Below are positions 49,621 through 59,759 of a stretch of DNA of 64,000 bases, piece after piece (within the stretch, counting starts at the first letter, position 1; each line of letters starts with the position of its first letter). The DNA is taken from NCBI GenBank assembly GCA_025716815.1, contig JAIXMN010000016.1, positions 903,874 to 967,873 of the forward strand, given 5' to 3'. Origin of the DNA: Dichotomocladium elegans. Lineage: Eukaryota > Mucoromycota > Mucoromycetes > Mucorales > Lichtheimiaceae. A program made the position numbers and the translations under genes. The notes beneath the pieces were generated by a model. The model was not told the DNA's origin and ran no database searches. It saw nothing but the letters and a program-made list of their open reading frames with translations.

Positions 49621-50366
49621 AATAAGTTGTTTCCATCTGCACACTTTCCTTGGTCAACGCTGGGCACACTGTGTTTGTTTCTGCAAGATTTTTTCCTAGT
49701 CAATCCGCCGGTGCATTTAGAAAATTGTGTGATTACAACTACCGTTTTGATCTTGAATATGACTTCTATGAAAATCAAGCGAGTACTGTTTGCATTCCAA
49801 ATAAATGAAAGGTATTAAGCATTTAGCTTTAATTCGTATGTGGGTAACTTGTAGTAGTAAAACTTACGACGAGAGGCCTAAGCTCTTTGCGATTCGTGAA
49901 CTTCATGGGAGTACAAGTGTAATCTTCTGGGCTGAACAAACCCATGATGTTCATGTAGCTCTGGTTGACTGGTAGAGCGGCAAATCGACCAATTTGCTTA
50001 TATTATCTCAAATGCTTGGGGTGATTTTCAGGTAGTCGTAATTAACTTTTGCCTTTCGCAATTCTTTTAGGCATTCAACTGCAATTTACCTAGCGTCAAC
50101 CAGTGATAATATAACTTCAAGCCATTCTGACAATAGTGATACGAATGGGGTAAATTTTATCAAGTTAAACGCCGCCTGTGCTTGAAGTCGTTCAGCATTT
50201 CCACACCTAGAAAGATAACGTCTTGTAGTACTCAAAAGATCACTTAAAAACAGAATGTCCTTTGTTAACCTGGCTAATAGGACGTGTTGTATTACGAAGA
50301 CGACGATATGTGTTTTAGCATGAGTGCAAATAAGCGAGACTGCTAAAGACCCTTTTTAATGCACCA
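49621..50366. other. Intergenic region
   Basis: No gene seen. At 49958-50000 a tRNA-like 5' half occurs (GTAGCTC, GGTAGAGC and a 5-6 bp stem) without a T-arm. Confidence 0.4.
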
Positions 50367-50690
50367 TGGTAAAAATTTCGGTTAATTCAGATGACTCCCT
50401 GTGAATATCGGTGCTGGTTAAAATGGCTTCGCCAAAGTTCACCATCGCCGAAAATAACCGCTTTTCATCTAGATTAACCTTGATTAACCGGAACAATAAG
50501 AGATTTTATGTCCATAGTGTATTACTGAAGCTATCTAAACCATAACCAGCTTGTTTTCATTGAATGGGCTTTATTTTTTTTCCAAGTCTATTCTACTGGG
50601 CCATTTCTCTTCTATCTCCTGTAAGATGTGGCCCTATGGATACTACATCTGGTCTCAAGTGCTGTTCTGCCTCGTCCTCGTCCTCGTTAA
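50367..50690. repeat. Dispersed repeat of about 320 bp, copy 2
   Basis: See 34706-35025. This copy has about 17 extra bases near 50432. Confidence 0.85.
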
Positions 50691-50794
50691 TCTACAAAGG
50701 ATGAACATGCAGTTAGAATGCAACTATGGACGAATCGAGAAACGATATATAGAATACCTGATATAAAATACACCGCCTATCGCAAGGACCATGC

Positions 50795-51480
50795 TACCAC
50801 TTCAAGGTCGGAGCATCATTAATAATGTAAGCCAGCACCCAATCTTCTCTAGATCCACTGCCGACCCCAAAGTACCGAGAATCTTGATCGTCAATGGAGC
50901 TTGATTGTACATCCAGGGGAACCTATAGAGGAAGAGCTGTAGTAAGAAAGTGATTATATCGCTGATCGAGGAACGATACGTTGATACTCCGCCTGAGAAC
51001 CGACAATCGCACTCACTCTCATCTTGATTGCGACGATCGGTAGTTTGGGAGATGCTCTTGGTGGTAATGGCGCCGGATCGCTATGGATGTCGCGGATTGT
51101 ACGGGCAACAACTTGACCATGACCATGGCCATCGCCATTGGCTTTCACAGGGAACAAGAACTCCTGCACGGCATGCTCTCTTTGGCAAGGAAAAGCACAA
51201 TGGTACGGAAAGGCTCAACCAAACTGACAGAAAGATGTTTCGCGCGTGGGGGATTGTTCCTACAACAGCCGTCGTTGATGGACATGGGTGGTCTAGGGAA
51301 GGGCAAAGCCAATAAAGAAAAAGTAAAAGGTGAGGAAAGGAAGTTGCTTTTTTCCTTTTCTTTTTTTGGATGGCAGATATACCAGGCTTGAAGTGTTGTC
51401 AATGGTTGATTACGCTCAGCTTGAATGCCGGTATCGGGAGCGATCTTCTTTGCCTTGTTCGGGATTAAGACCATGAGAAA
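50795..51480 (-). other. Probable multi-exon gene, unidentified
   Basis: Minus-strand segments appear to be exons: MVLIPNKAKKIAPDTGIQA (from 51472), FLFPVKANGDGHGHGQVVAR and PRASPKLPIVAIK (51170-51030), then after a GT-AG intron (about 51020-50925) VPLDVQSSSIDDQDSRYFG and WVLAYIINDAPTLKW followed by a stop at about 50798. The central junctions are unresolved. Product unknown. Confidence 0.4.
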
Positions 51481-52264
51481 AGAAGAAGACACTAGAAACA
51501 AAAAAAGGACCAGCGATGAGCTATTACATCAAGATATTTGTTGATGCCTAGCTGTCTGTAAACGATGCATATGGAGGGGATTGTGGTGTTTTAGTTGTTT
51601 TTATGGTGGACAGTTAGAATACGATGAGACCCGTGGATGTCTTTTATTCGAATGAAACCGGAATCAAGATCCTCCATCGCTATACAGGAATTTTTACAAG
51701 AAGTTTGCATGTTCGAAACATTTTTCGGACATGGGGATAGTTATCCGCAATGAAGGAAGTGAAAACCGAATATGGTGTTCAAGTTATTCAGAAAGCTCGA
51801 CGTTATTTTTCAGGTTTCGGCTCAAGAATTATCCAGACTCGAGAACTGCTTTTTTCGTAGCAGAGGAACTTAATTTTTCGGATGGGAGTTACGATTCCTT
51901 CGACGCTGACGGTTGGATTCATTCGTTACTGGACACATGTTTAAATCGAAGACCAGCACCGGGTTATCCGTAAACCGTCCCTCGATTAATCGTAGTCGTT
52001 TACTGAGCGCATTCGGAATAAATCATTAAATAAATCGTGATTGTTTACACTGTTCGTAGTCGTGCAGAGTTATTCGGAAAGGACATAGACTTTATTCGGG
52101 AAGGAAGTAAACTCGCTACGTTCCGGTAATGCACTCGCATGAGCACAGATGTCTTTAGCTGTTTTACTTGTGGTTGGGCAGGTTTAATTAATGCGTCGAT
52201 TTAGGCAGGAGGAATTGAACCAGGAACAAAAAAGCGAACGACCACAACACAGGGAAAATTTTTA
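51481..52264. other. Unassigned stretch left of the 5.9-kb transposon
   Basis: AT-rich, with dispersed ATTCGG motifs (51800-52090). No gene supported. Confidence 0.4.
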
Positions 52265-52804
52265 CCGCGGCCGCCGAAAGGAGAACACCGGTTTCCCCTC
52301 TGTTCATCACCGTCCTAAACGTTTTTACTCCCACATCTACTCGAGTTCTCGGTTAACACAGTACTGCTATGATTAAGTGATAAATGCCTATACGCTTTTG
52401 CACAACAAATTGCTTTCATTGCGATACAATTTACAAGGACTTAAAGTTATGATTGCACAGCAAAGTCTTCGGTTGGCGTTCTTCTAAACACGTTGTCCTG
52501 GTGTGCCATCTTAACACGTCAGCATGCCTGTCAAAGGCTTTGAATCAGAGAGCACAGCTTCAGAGGATCAGCTATGTAAATTGCAGTTACCAATCATAAT
52601 GACGGAGGTTATAGATGAGTGTTTCTGCTGCACCGGTATTACGAACCATATGAAAATGGCGTATGCGCATCTTCCAGTACTCCCAAAGTGCTAGCCACTA
52701 CCTTCCATCGCGGAACATGGCAAGATGATCGTTTTTATATACGAGTTATATGAAGTGTGATAATGGGTCAGTGCAAGAAAAGGGTGGACGGTGCTTATAT
52801 TGGG
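52265..52804. repeat. Left terminal inverted repeat
   Basis: About 540 bp, reverse complement of 57611-58149 with only a few mismatches (for example ACCGGTTTCC versus ACCAGTTTCC). Confidence 0.95.
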
Positions 52805-52989
52805 TACGTGAATTCGCGATCGTAAGAATGGACATACGTCTTTGTATACCGAAGTCGACAGGACATACAGACGCGCAGAAGATGAGTATTTAATGTATGG
52901 AGCAAATGTTTTATTATTCTGAAGTGGAAGGGAATGCCCGGAAGATATATTCTTCGCACTTTGAGGGCGTCATTGATTCAAAGACGGTA

Positions 52990-54409
52990 TCAAAGTGATC
53001 TCCCACCGTCTTCGTTCCTGCTGGTGTCAGCTGTCGATTGAAGCAAAATAGTTAAGTCGCGTACCAGGTACTCGGCAGCGTTCCAAGACAACTCCTGTTG
53101 CGGAAAAATGAAAGGAGTGTGCCCCATTTCCCTCGCTTTTTGGGAAACCGGCGCGGCCACTTCAGCCGGAAGGGGATCCAATCCGAGAAACAGATCTCTC
53201 TTCTCTTCAGCGTGTAAAATCGCCACAACGTCAGAAACAAATTGGACAAATTCATCTTTGGTAACGCGTCCTTCGAACGATTTTGCCGCAGTGGTGATTA
53301 TACCAGTATTGTCGAAAGCAATGAGAAGACACAAATGCGGCTTCTTATCCTTTACGTTGCTCGTCTGGGATGATGTTTCAGTAGAGCGCGCCGGGTACGT
53401 ACGCCGTCTGTTCACAAGGAATGACACCTCAATAACAAATACAACATTTTTGTCAGCGTCAAATTCAGGGCAAGCTAACAATCGGTTGAAGCGGCTTCCG
53501 TGCTCTTCTGCCTCTTCGTTCGACAGCTCCGCATTAAAGCTTTTTAATTGCTGAAAAGTCATTCTTGCATTTTTTTGGAGCCATCTCTGCAGTGATACGC
53601 GGGAAGGCAGCCCTTCGATGTCTTGATCTGTGCTATGCGAGAGCACATCCTCGACTGAGCAAACCGGATGGGTGTCCACATATTCCAGAATCGATCTAAC
53701 CAATTCCTTGCTGAATGACGCTTGAGGTTTCCGACCTCGCTTCTTGGGCGATTCTTGGTCTGATTGGTAACGAGCAAGGTGGTCTGCGAACGTCGATACC
53801 GGCATATTCATAGATTTGGCGGCTTCAGCCATCGGAATGCTGCACATGACATACTTCTCCATTCCAGCCTTGACCAATTCTGCATTGTGCCGCTTGTACC
53901 CGGTCTTGCTGCCTCGTTTGTACACCTTGTTCGTTTTCGGTGCAGCCAAGCTTTTGCCGCTTGACACTTTCTTGCTGCGGACTCTACGAACAGAAGCAGT
54001 TACATCACCGACGCCAGAGAGTGGAACAGTGCCTGACGACGTAGCAACTGCAGGTTCGACAACTGCAGTTGCCTCGGTCTCTTCCATGGTGTGGTCGGCT
54101 GCATCTATCATGTGTAAGCTCCTCGCGTGTGGCTCTTTTCGTTGTCATCTTACCATTGATACTGAACGTGTACGTCTCATGGAAAATACCAGAATCAGTC
54201 CGCTCAGGAGCTTAATGATATATCAGCAATGCCAGAGAGGTTAGTTATAATGAGTGGGGTCAGCTGTGAAGATACCCACATTGATCCTCGGTCTCGTCCT
54301 GAAAACTAAAGGTTTTCATTCGGCCTGTCAACATGTAGATGGCGTCCCTTTCACGTTCGGACATGGTGTCAATCTGCATATCTGTGGTAGTCTGTTCGTT
54401 GTTGGCCAT
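52990..54409 (-). CDS. Transposon gene A: DDE-fold protein with altered active site
   Basis: CDS complement(join(52990..54104,54154..54210,54280..54409)), 433 residues; two small 5' exons (MANNEQTTTDMQ, then TDSGIFHETYTFSIN) splice in frame. Residues about 120-190 form a helix-turn-helix region (IPMAEAAKSMNMPVSTFADH, then KKRGRKPQASFSKELV), and a second one includes VSLQRWLQKN. The C-terminal half parallels the DDE domain of gene B block by block: VFVIEVSFLVNRRRTYP for VFIDKASF, LLIAFDNTGII, DEFVQFVSDVV, FLGLDPLP for VCDNAPIH, and WNAAEYLV for LNPIEEFF. The first catalytic Asp is Ile and the second is displaced, so catalysis is unlikely. Possibly a DNA-binding or regulatory partner of B. No stop or frameshift in the model. 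Confidence 0.75.
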
Positions 54410-54756
54410 GCTGTATGTCGAAAGTCTTCTCTATTATCGTGAGTGAATGGGTAATCTGTTTAAGCTAATGAGAGAAGGATAATTTACCTTGGTAGGGGTT
54501 GTGCGATGTGAAGTTTATCTGGAAGAGAGAAGAGATTGGGGAGAGTAAAAGCAATGGTTCACAAAAGTATGATTGAGATTCCCAGGACAACGATGTTGCA
54601 TACTCCGCGGATAATCTATTACCTGTTTCCACAGGACAAGGGAATGATCTTACCATACAATACGAGTAGCTATCTTTATAATATGACTAAAAGCGTATGA
54701 AATTAGGAAAAGGCAGAAGTGTGGGAAGAGAGGGACATGGGGGACGCTTGATTGAT

Positions 54757-56375
54757 CTACAACATTGATTCTTTTTGGCGACATCTCTCGAAAAAGCTAA
54801 TCGAGTGTCTTATCCAGCCTTCAAAATCACTTGCGGTGACTTTAGACATGGACTCGGCCAAGCGAGCCACAATGTCATTAGTCATGTTGTCTTCGGTGAT
54901 CGGATCTTGACGACACAAGGGTTTGACCTTTGAGAAAAACTCCTCAATCGGGTTAAGAAAAGGCGAGTAGCGGGGCAAGAATACAAGGTGATACCCGCGC
55001 TCTTCGATGCTTCTCTAACGAACAAAGGAGTATGGATAGGTGCATTATCGCAAACTAAGTACGCACCCCTTCTGTTTTGACCATCGAGCTTGTTCATGAC
55101 CAAGTGTAAAAACGCCAAAAAGTCAATGCTGGTTGTGCCTCGCTTAGATTTCTTCGAGGTTGCTCTGGCGGTAGTACCAGTTGACGTCGGCGCTGTTTTG
55201 GTGCTTGCTTCGACAAGCCCATTCTTACTGATAGCTGCTAGGAGTGAAATCGATGGGGCACGGAGGATTGGGACTATCACCCGAGCAGGACAACCTATTT
55301 CAGACCTGGCATAATTTCGTCGCATGCTAGAATTGAACGAAGCTTTGTCTATGAAGACACAGTTGCGCTCATAGTCAAGTATCTTCGTGTCAACCCAGGT
55401 GTGGACAAAATCTTGCCTCAACTGCTTAGTCTCTTCATCATCGCGGCGTTCAGGATATTTTCCAGAACGCTTAAGCGTTAATCGGCACTGATTTACGAGG
55501 TGCCAATGCAAGGTGGACACAGAAACGGTGGTGTTGAACTTTTCAAAGTATTTTTTCCGAATCTGGCCTAATGTTGCGCTGTTATGTTTGCGGCTAAACT
55601 CCCGAAGAAAAGCGTCGCCCTCCTCGCCGATCTTTCTTTCGGCTGTTCTTCGTTTGGGCGTTTTCTCCCAATTGCCTCCATTGTTTTTGAATCGGCGAAG
55701 GATGTGTCCGACATTCTGCCGTGTCGTGCCCACGATCTCCGCAGTTTCTGCGTGAGTCATTCCGCACATAATCGCAAAATGAAGTACGCGTTTGATTTCC
55801 TTCTCGCTAAGATTCGCGCCATTCTTTCCTCGGCCTTTTCTCTTGGCATCGCGTACTGCGACGGCTTGTGGTTGTTCAATAACCTCGGAATTCAAGGTAG
55901 GTGTCATCGCCGTTCTGACAGCTGACAGCAACGACTGCATGCCTATCATTTCTTGAGCAGGCGGTGCAGTTATCGCTACCTGGCTGTCCTGGCTGCAGTC
56001 ACTATTGTCGTCGTCGCTGCTGGTAACATCGTCGGACTCGGTCTCGGCTGTCATGAAACGATACTCGAGGAAACGGGATTCATCCTCGTCTTCGCTCATA
56101 GCGTCATGATCTATATCGACTTAGTCCATATGTGAGGTTATGCGGGCTACAAATAACAAACCATGCTCATCATCTGTACTCTCATCCAGCTTCTCGCGGG
56201 TAGCGACTTGGTGAAGACCCAAAGAGTTCAAGGTATCGGCAAGGTTATGTGTATCAATTGAAAGATCACCGCCTGTAGTGCGGGAATTGATAACTCTCCG
56301 ATGTATACGTTTGGTAATTCTACCCGAGGAACGAGTTGAGATGCTTCGAGTTTTGGTGAACTTGGGAGTGGTCAT
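54757..56375 (-). pseudogene. Transposon gene B: DDE transposase (IS630/Tc1-like), one frameshift
   Basis: Exon 1 56375..56162 (MTTPKFTKTRSI) joins exon 2 from 56110 through a 51-nt GT-AG intron; an acidic Ser/Asp-rich stretch follows. Then helix-turn-helix units (SEKEIKRVLHFAIM, ETAEIVGTTRQNVGHILRRF), an IS630-type second HTH (NTTVSVSTLHWHLV), and catalytic blocks CVFIDKASFN (Asp 1), YLVCDNAPIHTP (Asp 2) and, in another frame, LPRYSPFLNPIEEFF (Glu). The frame breaks near 55005-55015 between the second Asp and the Glu; one nucleotide change would restore it. Otherwise complete, so inactivation is recent or reflects a sequencing error. Confidence 0.8.
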
Positions 56376-56425
56376 TGGGTAATGGAGAAGTGCAAGGAAA
56401 AACTTCTTATGAAAGGAGGGGAAGG

Positions 56426-57125
56426 CTATATATAACAAACTTTCAAAGATTTCTTTTTGACGCAAATAGCTTCTATCTTTGGTGGCACCATGCGCCACTC
56501 ACACAACATCGTTTTCTTCAACGCAGATTGCGAGATTGTCATATAGGGTCGATATGCCAGCGCAGGCTCAGTGCCTGCCGACCAACCGCATTCTGCATCA
56601 GTTGGCTCCTTCCTCTGACTGTTCTCATATTGCTGCGGCTCTTGCAATTCATCTTTAACAGCTTCAGCAAGCTGGGGCAGTGCTTTACAAGTGGTTAATA
56701 CATCTAATAATCGAAGATTGGTAATACGTACAAACACAGTCGGTCAATCGCAAGAGCTTTACTTTATCAGTGATCTCTTTTACGGAGGAAGATGAAAATT
56801 CCTGCTCCAAAAGGGAAACTTCCGGGGATGGTGTGAACGTTTCCTCCAGAAGTGGTGTCGACTCCGCATTCTGGCCTGTTAAAGGCTCTGTTGAACGCTT
56901 CCCTTTAGTTGTCTGACCATCATCATTAGATGATGGTACATTACCTTTCGCAGAGGAAGACCGTGCTTGTTGTATGGCGTCGACAATGTCTGCAATGGAA
57001 GTCATTGACATCATAGCAGCCTTCAGCTCCTCTGCTGTCGGAGCAGTTTTCCTTATCAGACGTTTTCTTGCCGGCGACTTCTTTGCTGGCCGTTCCTTGC
57101 CCTTTGTTATATTGACTTTTGCCAT
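56426..57125 (-). pseudogene. Transposon gene C: basic accessory protein, frame interrupted
   Basis: Starts MAKVNITKGKERPAKKSPA at 57125 (strongly basic), continues through EELKAAMMSMTSIADIVDAI and an acidic middle, to KVKLLRLTD. The coding frame then shifts near 56742 and continues as LDVLTTCKALPQLAEAVKDE to a stop at 56426. Either a 1-nt frameshift or a very short intron. No family recognised; a DNA-binding accessory role is a guess from composition. Confidence 0.5.
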
Positions 57126-57610
57126 CACCACAGGAAAATATTTGCTACAGTGCGAATGAAGCTGAGTGAAATATGGAACGTGAGGTTCTCTGTAAGGTCA
57201 GCGCATAAGTTCACTGATACAGATATTTATCGCTGTACAACGCAGTACATCAGCAATCACCACTCCTCGATCTCCGCATTTGCTTCGGCTTCCTACATCC
57301 TTGGACGAATCATCCTTATTTCCGCGACAACGGGAGAATACGCAAAAGCTCCGCGCAGTGATACCAACATATTCTCAAGGGAATAGTTTATCGATAAGAT
57401 TATGCCACGCCTTGATCATAACCTCAAGCATCACATACACCTATCGATCGTCAGAACTTTGCGATATCCGAACCCTTGCTCCAACGCTTGACATAGTCAA
57501 GTTATTTTCTAAACGCTCCTTAGGAAGCATGTTACACTCAAAAGCCGAGGCTCAATGCCCTCGAACACCACAACTCGAAATCGAACAGCTTCGAAGGCGG
57601 AATAGCAGCC

Positions 57611-58149
57611 CCAGTATAAGCACGGTCCACCCTTTTCTTGCACTGACCCATTATCACACTTCATATAACTCGTATATAAAAACGATCATCTTGCCATGTT
57701 CCGCGATGGAAGGTAGTGGCTAGCACTTTGGGAGTACTGGAAGATGCGCATACGCCATTTTCATATGGTTCGTAATACCGGTGCAGCAGAAACACTCATC
57801 TATAACCTCCGTCATTATGATTGGTAACTGCAATTTACATAGCTGATCCTCTGAAGCTGTGCTCTCTGATTCAAAGCCTTTGACAGGCATGCTGACGTGT
57901 TAAGATGGCACACCAGGACAACGTGTTTAGAAGAACGCCAACCGAAGACTTTGCTGTGCAATCATAACTTTAAGTCCTTGTAAATTGTATCGCAATGAAA
58001 GCAATTTGTTGTGCAAAAGCGTATAGGCATTTATCACTTAATCATAGCAGTACTGTGTTAACCGAGAACTCGAGTAGATGTGGGAGTAAAAACGTTTAGG
58101 ATGGTGATGAACAGAGGGGAAACTGGTGTTCTCCTTTCGGCGGCCGCGG
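57611..58149. repeat. Right terminal inverted repeat
   Basis: Partner of 52265-52804. Confidence 0.95.
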
Positions 58150-58161
58150 TAAAAATTTGTT

Positions 58162-58445
58162 GGTTAGTCCTAGGACTAACCGAACCGGATCCCATTGAAT
58201 GCTGTGATCATCTCTCAGCTTTATTTTTATAGCGATTGAAACTATACCAATAAAAAAAAATTTTTTAAAGAAAATCTAAAAGGTCTAAGTAAACTGTCCT
58301 GAACACCTCGATCATCGAGCGAAGCTGGGCAAGAAATTGGTGTGGGAGGGAGGGACCTTCGATGGGATCCAGTTTGGTTAGTCCTAGGACTAACCAACAA
58401 TTGTCCTACGATTCTCTAGGACAATTGGCTGAGTCCAACGGACTC
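58162..58445. repeat. Cluster of palindromes and hairpins
   Basis: The perfect 20-bp palindrome GGTTAGTCCTAGGACTAACC occurs twice (58162-58181, 58376-58395). The second is followed by an 11-bp stem with 8-nt loop (CAATTGTCCTA, 58398-58408 with 58417-58427) and a 6-bp stem GAGTCC-AAC-GGACTC (58431-58445). Each unit is followed within about 45 bp by a similar GAACCGG...CCCAT...GAATGCTG string. Confidence 0.85.
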
Positions 58446-58541
58446 GAACCGGAACCCATCGAATGCTGAAATACAACAAAGCAGCTAATGAGCGATGGGA
58501 AAGAAACAAAGAGAAGGAGAGCCATTGAAACCACTGAAAGC

Positions 58542-59759
58542 CTAATCCTCCGTGGTACTACCCAAAACCCTGTCGGAAAGGTTGTGTTCGCGTTGTATCG
58601 TACAGCGGTAGTGATTATTGAAAACAGTGCTTGAAGACCAATTACCCATGACTAAGACGTCATCCAGGGAAGCACCTCGAGTTAAAGCAAGATCCGAAGC
58701 CACCGAGCGAAGGGAAGGAGGCGTGGAAGAGCCATAGTCGTCTGGTGCTGAGAGGCGCATGAGCCGTTGAAGCCAGCCGGAAATAGTGGACACCTTTAAA
58801 GGCGAAGAAACCGAGACGCTATTGACGAATAGAGCATCAGGGGGTCTACGTGAGGCGTCGGGATGGTCGCGTAATGCACAAAACGCAGCCACCGGACACA
58901 AGCCATTATCCCGTGTCAAAGGATGAAGAACTAAAGTCTTGATAATGCGTCTGCCGTTCCTGGTTTCCTTAGGCGCCTGAACGCAAAGGTTCAAATGGCC
59001 CACCTCTGTAATCCTTGAATGTAAAAGGCTGATCCGATGTAGGTCTGATGGGCGCATGAAAGCGGCTGCCGCCAACAGAAATGCCGTCTTTTGATTCAGC
59101 AGAGAGAGTTTAGTTGTGGAAGAGGAGGGGACTGTAGAAAGGAATTGTAGAGTTTTGGTGAGATCCCAATGAGGTTTCTCCATCGGTAGCGGTGGAGCTG
59201 CGTGAGTGATCCGTTGAAGAAAAAGGCGCAAGTTCGCGTCGTCCCGAACTGTTTCTGCGTTCTTGTGCAGTAGCAAAGCACTGGTGCGGAAAAGCTTGAT
59301 GGTGTTGATTGCATAACCCTGAGAAAGGGCAGCAGACAGGAAATTAATTAAGTCAGTGGCGGAAAAGTTACTGACGTCCACTCCTGTATGGGAGGCCCAA
59401 TAAACAAAACGGCGCTGTCCCGCTAAGTATGTCTGATTCGTAGAGGACATGCGCAACAGAGGTTCACAGAGGGTGTTCAGAGCGGCTGCGGAATAGCCTT
59501 GCCCGTCAAAACGTCGCCTGATAGCGGCCACACGCTGAGCATCCAGGTGCAATTGGTCCATGGGTAGCGTGCAGAAGGGGATGTCAGACGTATATGCTGC
59601 TGCGGTGGCAGGAGAATTGGGGGTCCCGCTGCTTCGCCGTCTCGCAGCGGGAACCAAAGAGCCGATGGCCAGTAAGGGACTGCGATCGTCCCTGCTACTC
59701 CTTCTCGGGCAATCTTGCAAAGGCACTTCAGAATCAATGGCCAAGGAGGGTGGATCCAC
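58542..59759 (-). CDS. DIRS tyrosine recombinase
   Basis: 405-residue recombinase/integrase of a DIRS-type retrotransposon, which integrates by a tyrosine recombinase rather than a DDE integrase. Seen: N-terminal core-binding region (YLAGQRRFVYWASHTGVDV), FMRPSDLHRISLLHS with the first catalytic Arg, then PSLRSVASDLALTRGASLD (second Arg region), VMGNWSSSTVFNNHYR with the nucleophilic Tyr. Open throughout. The 5' end overlaps the RT-RNase H frame by 283 bp, typical of DIRS elements. Confidence 0.88.
   Translation of the reverse strand: MDPPSLAIDSEVPLQDCPRRSSRDDRSPLLAIGSLVPAARRRSSGTPNSPATAAAYTSDIPFCTLPMDQLHLDAQRVAAIRRRFDGQGYSAAALNTLCEPLLRMSSTNQTYLAGQRRFVYWASHTGVDVSNFSATDLINFLSAALSQGYAINTIKLFRTSALLLHKNAETVRDDANLRLFLQRITHAAPPLPMEKPHWDLTKTLQFLSTVPSSSTTKLSLLNQKTAFLLAAAAFMRPSDLHRISLLHSRITEVGHLNLCVQAPKETRNGRRIIKTLVLHPLTRDNGLCPVAAFCALRDHPDASRRPPDALFVNSVSVSSPLKVSTISGWLQRLMRLSAPDDYGSSTPPSLRSVASDLALTRGASLDDVLVMGNWSSSTVFNNHYRCTIQREHNLSDRVLGSTTED

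Larger units (their letters stand above)
52265..58149 (-). mobile_element. 5.9-kb three-gene DNA transposon with 540-bp inverted repeats
   Basis: Near-identical inverted repeats (52265-52804 and 57611-58149) begin CCGCGGCCGCCGAAAGGAG and are flanked by TA on both sides, as expected of IS630/Tc1/mariner-type transposition. All three genes lie on the minus strand: a basic protein (C), a DDE transposase (B) and a degenerate DDE-fold protein (A). The long repeats and multi-gene content are unusual for a Tc1/mariner relative. Confidence 0.85.

Noticed and set aside
49958..50000. Possible tRNA gene (GTAGCTC...GGTAGAGC and an anticodon-like stem)
   Set aside because: No T-arm or acceptor pairing follows; at best a tRNA-derived fragment.
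58431..58460. Minus-strand GGTTCGAGTCC resembling a tRNA T-loop or B box
   Set aside because: T-stem does not pair properly and no A box or acceptor stem was found; it is explained by the GAGTCC hairpin.
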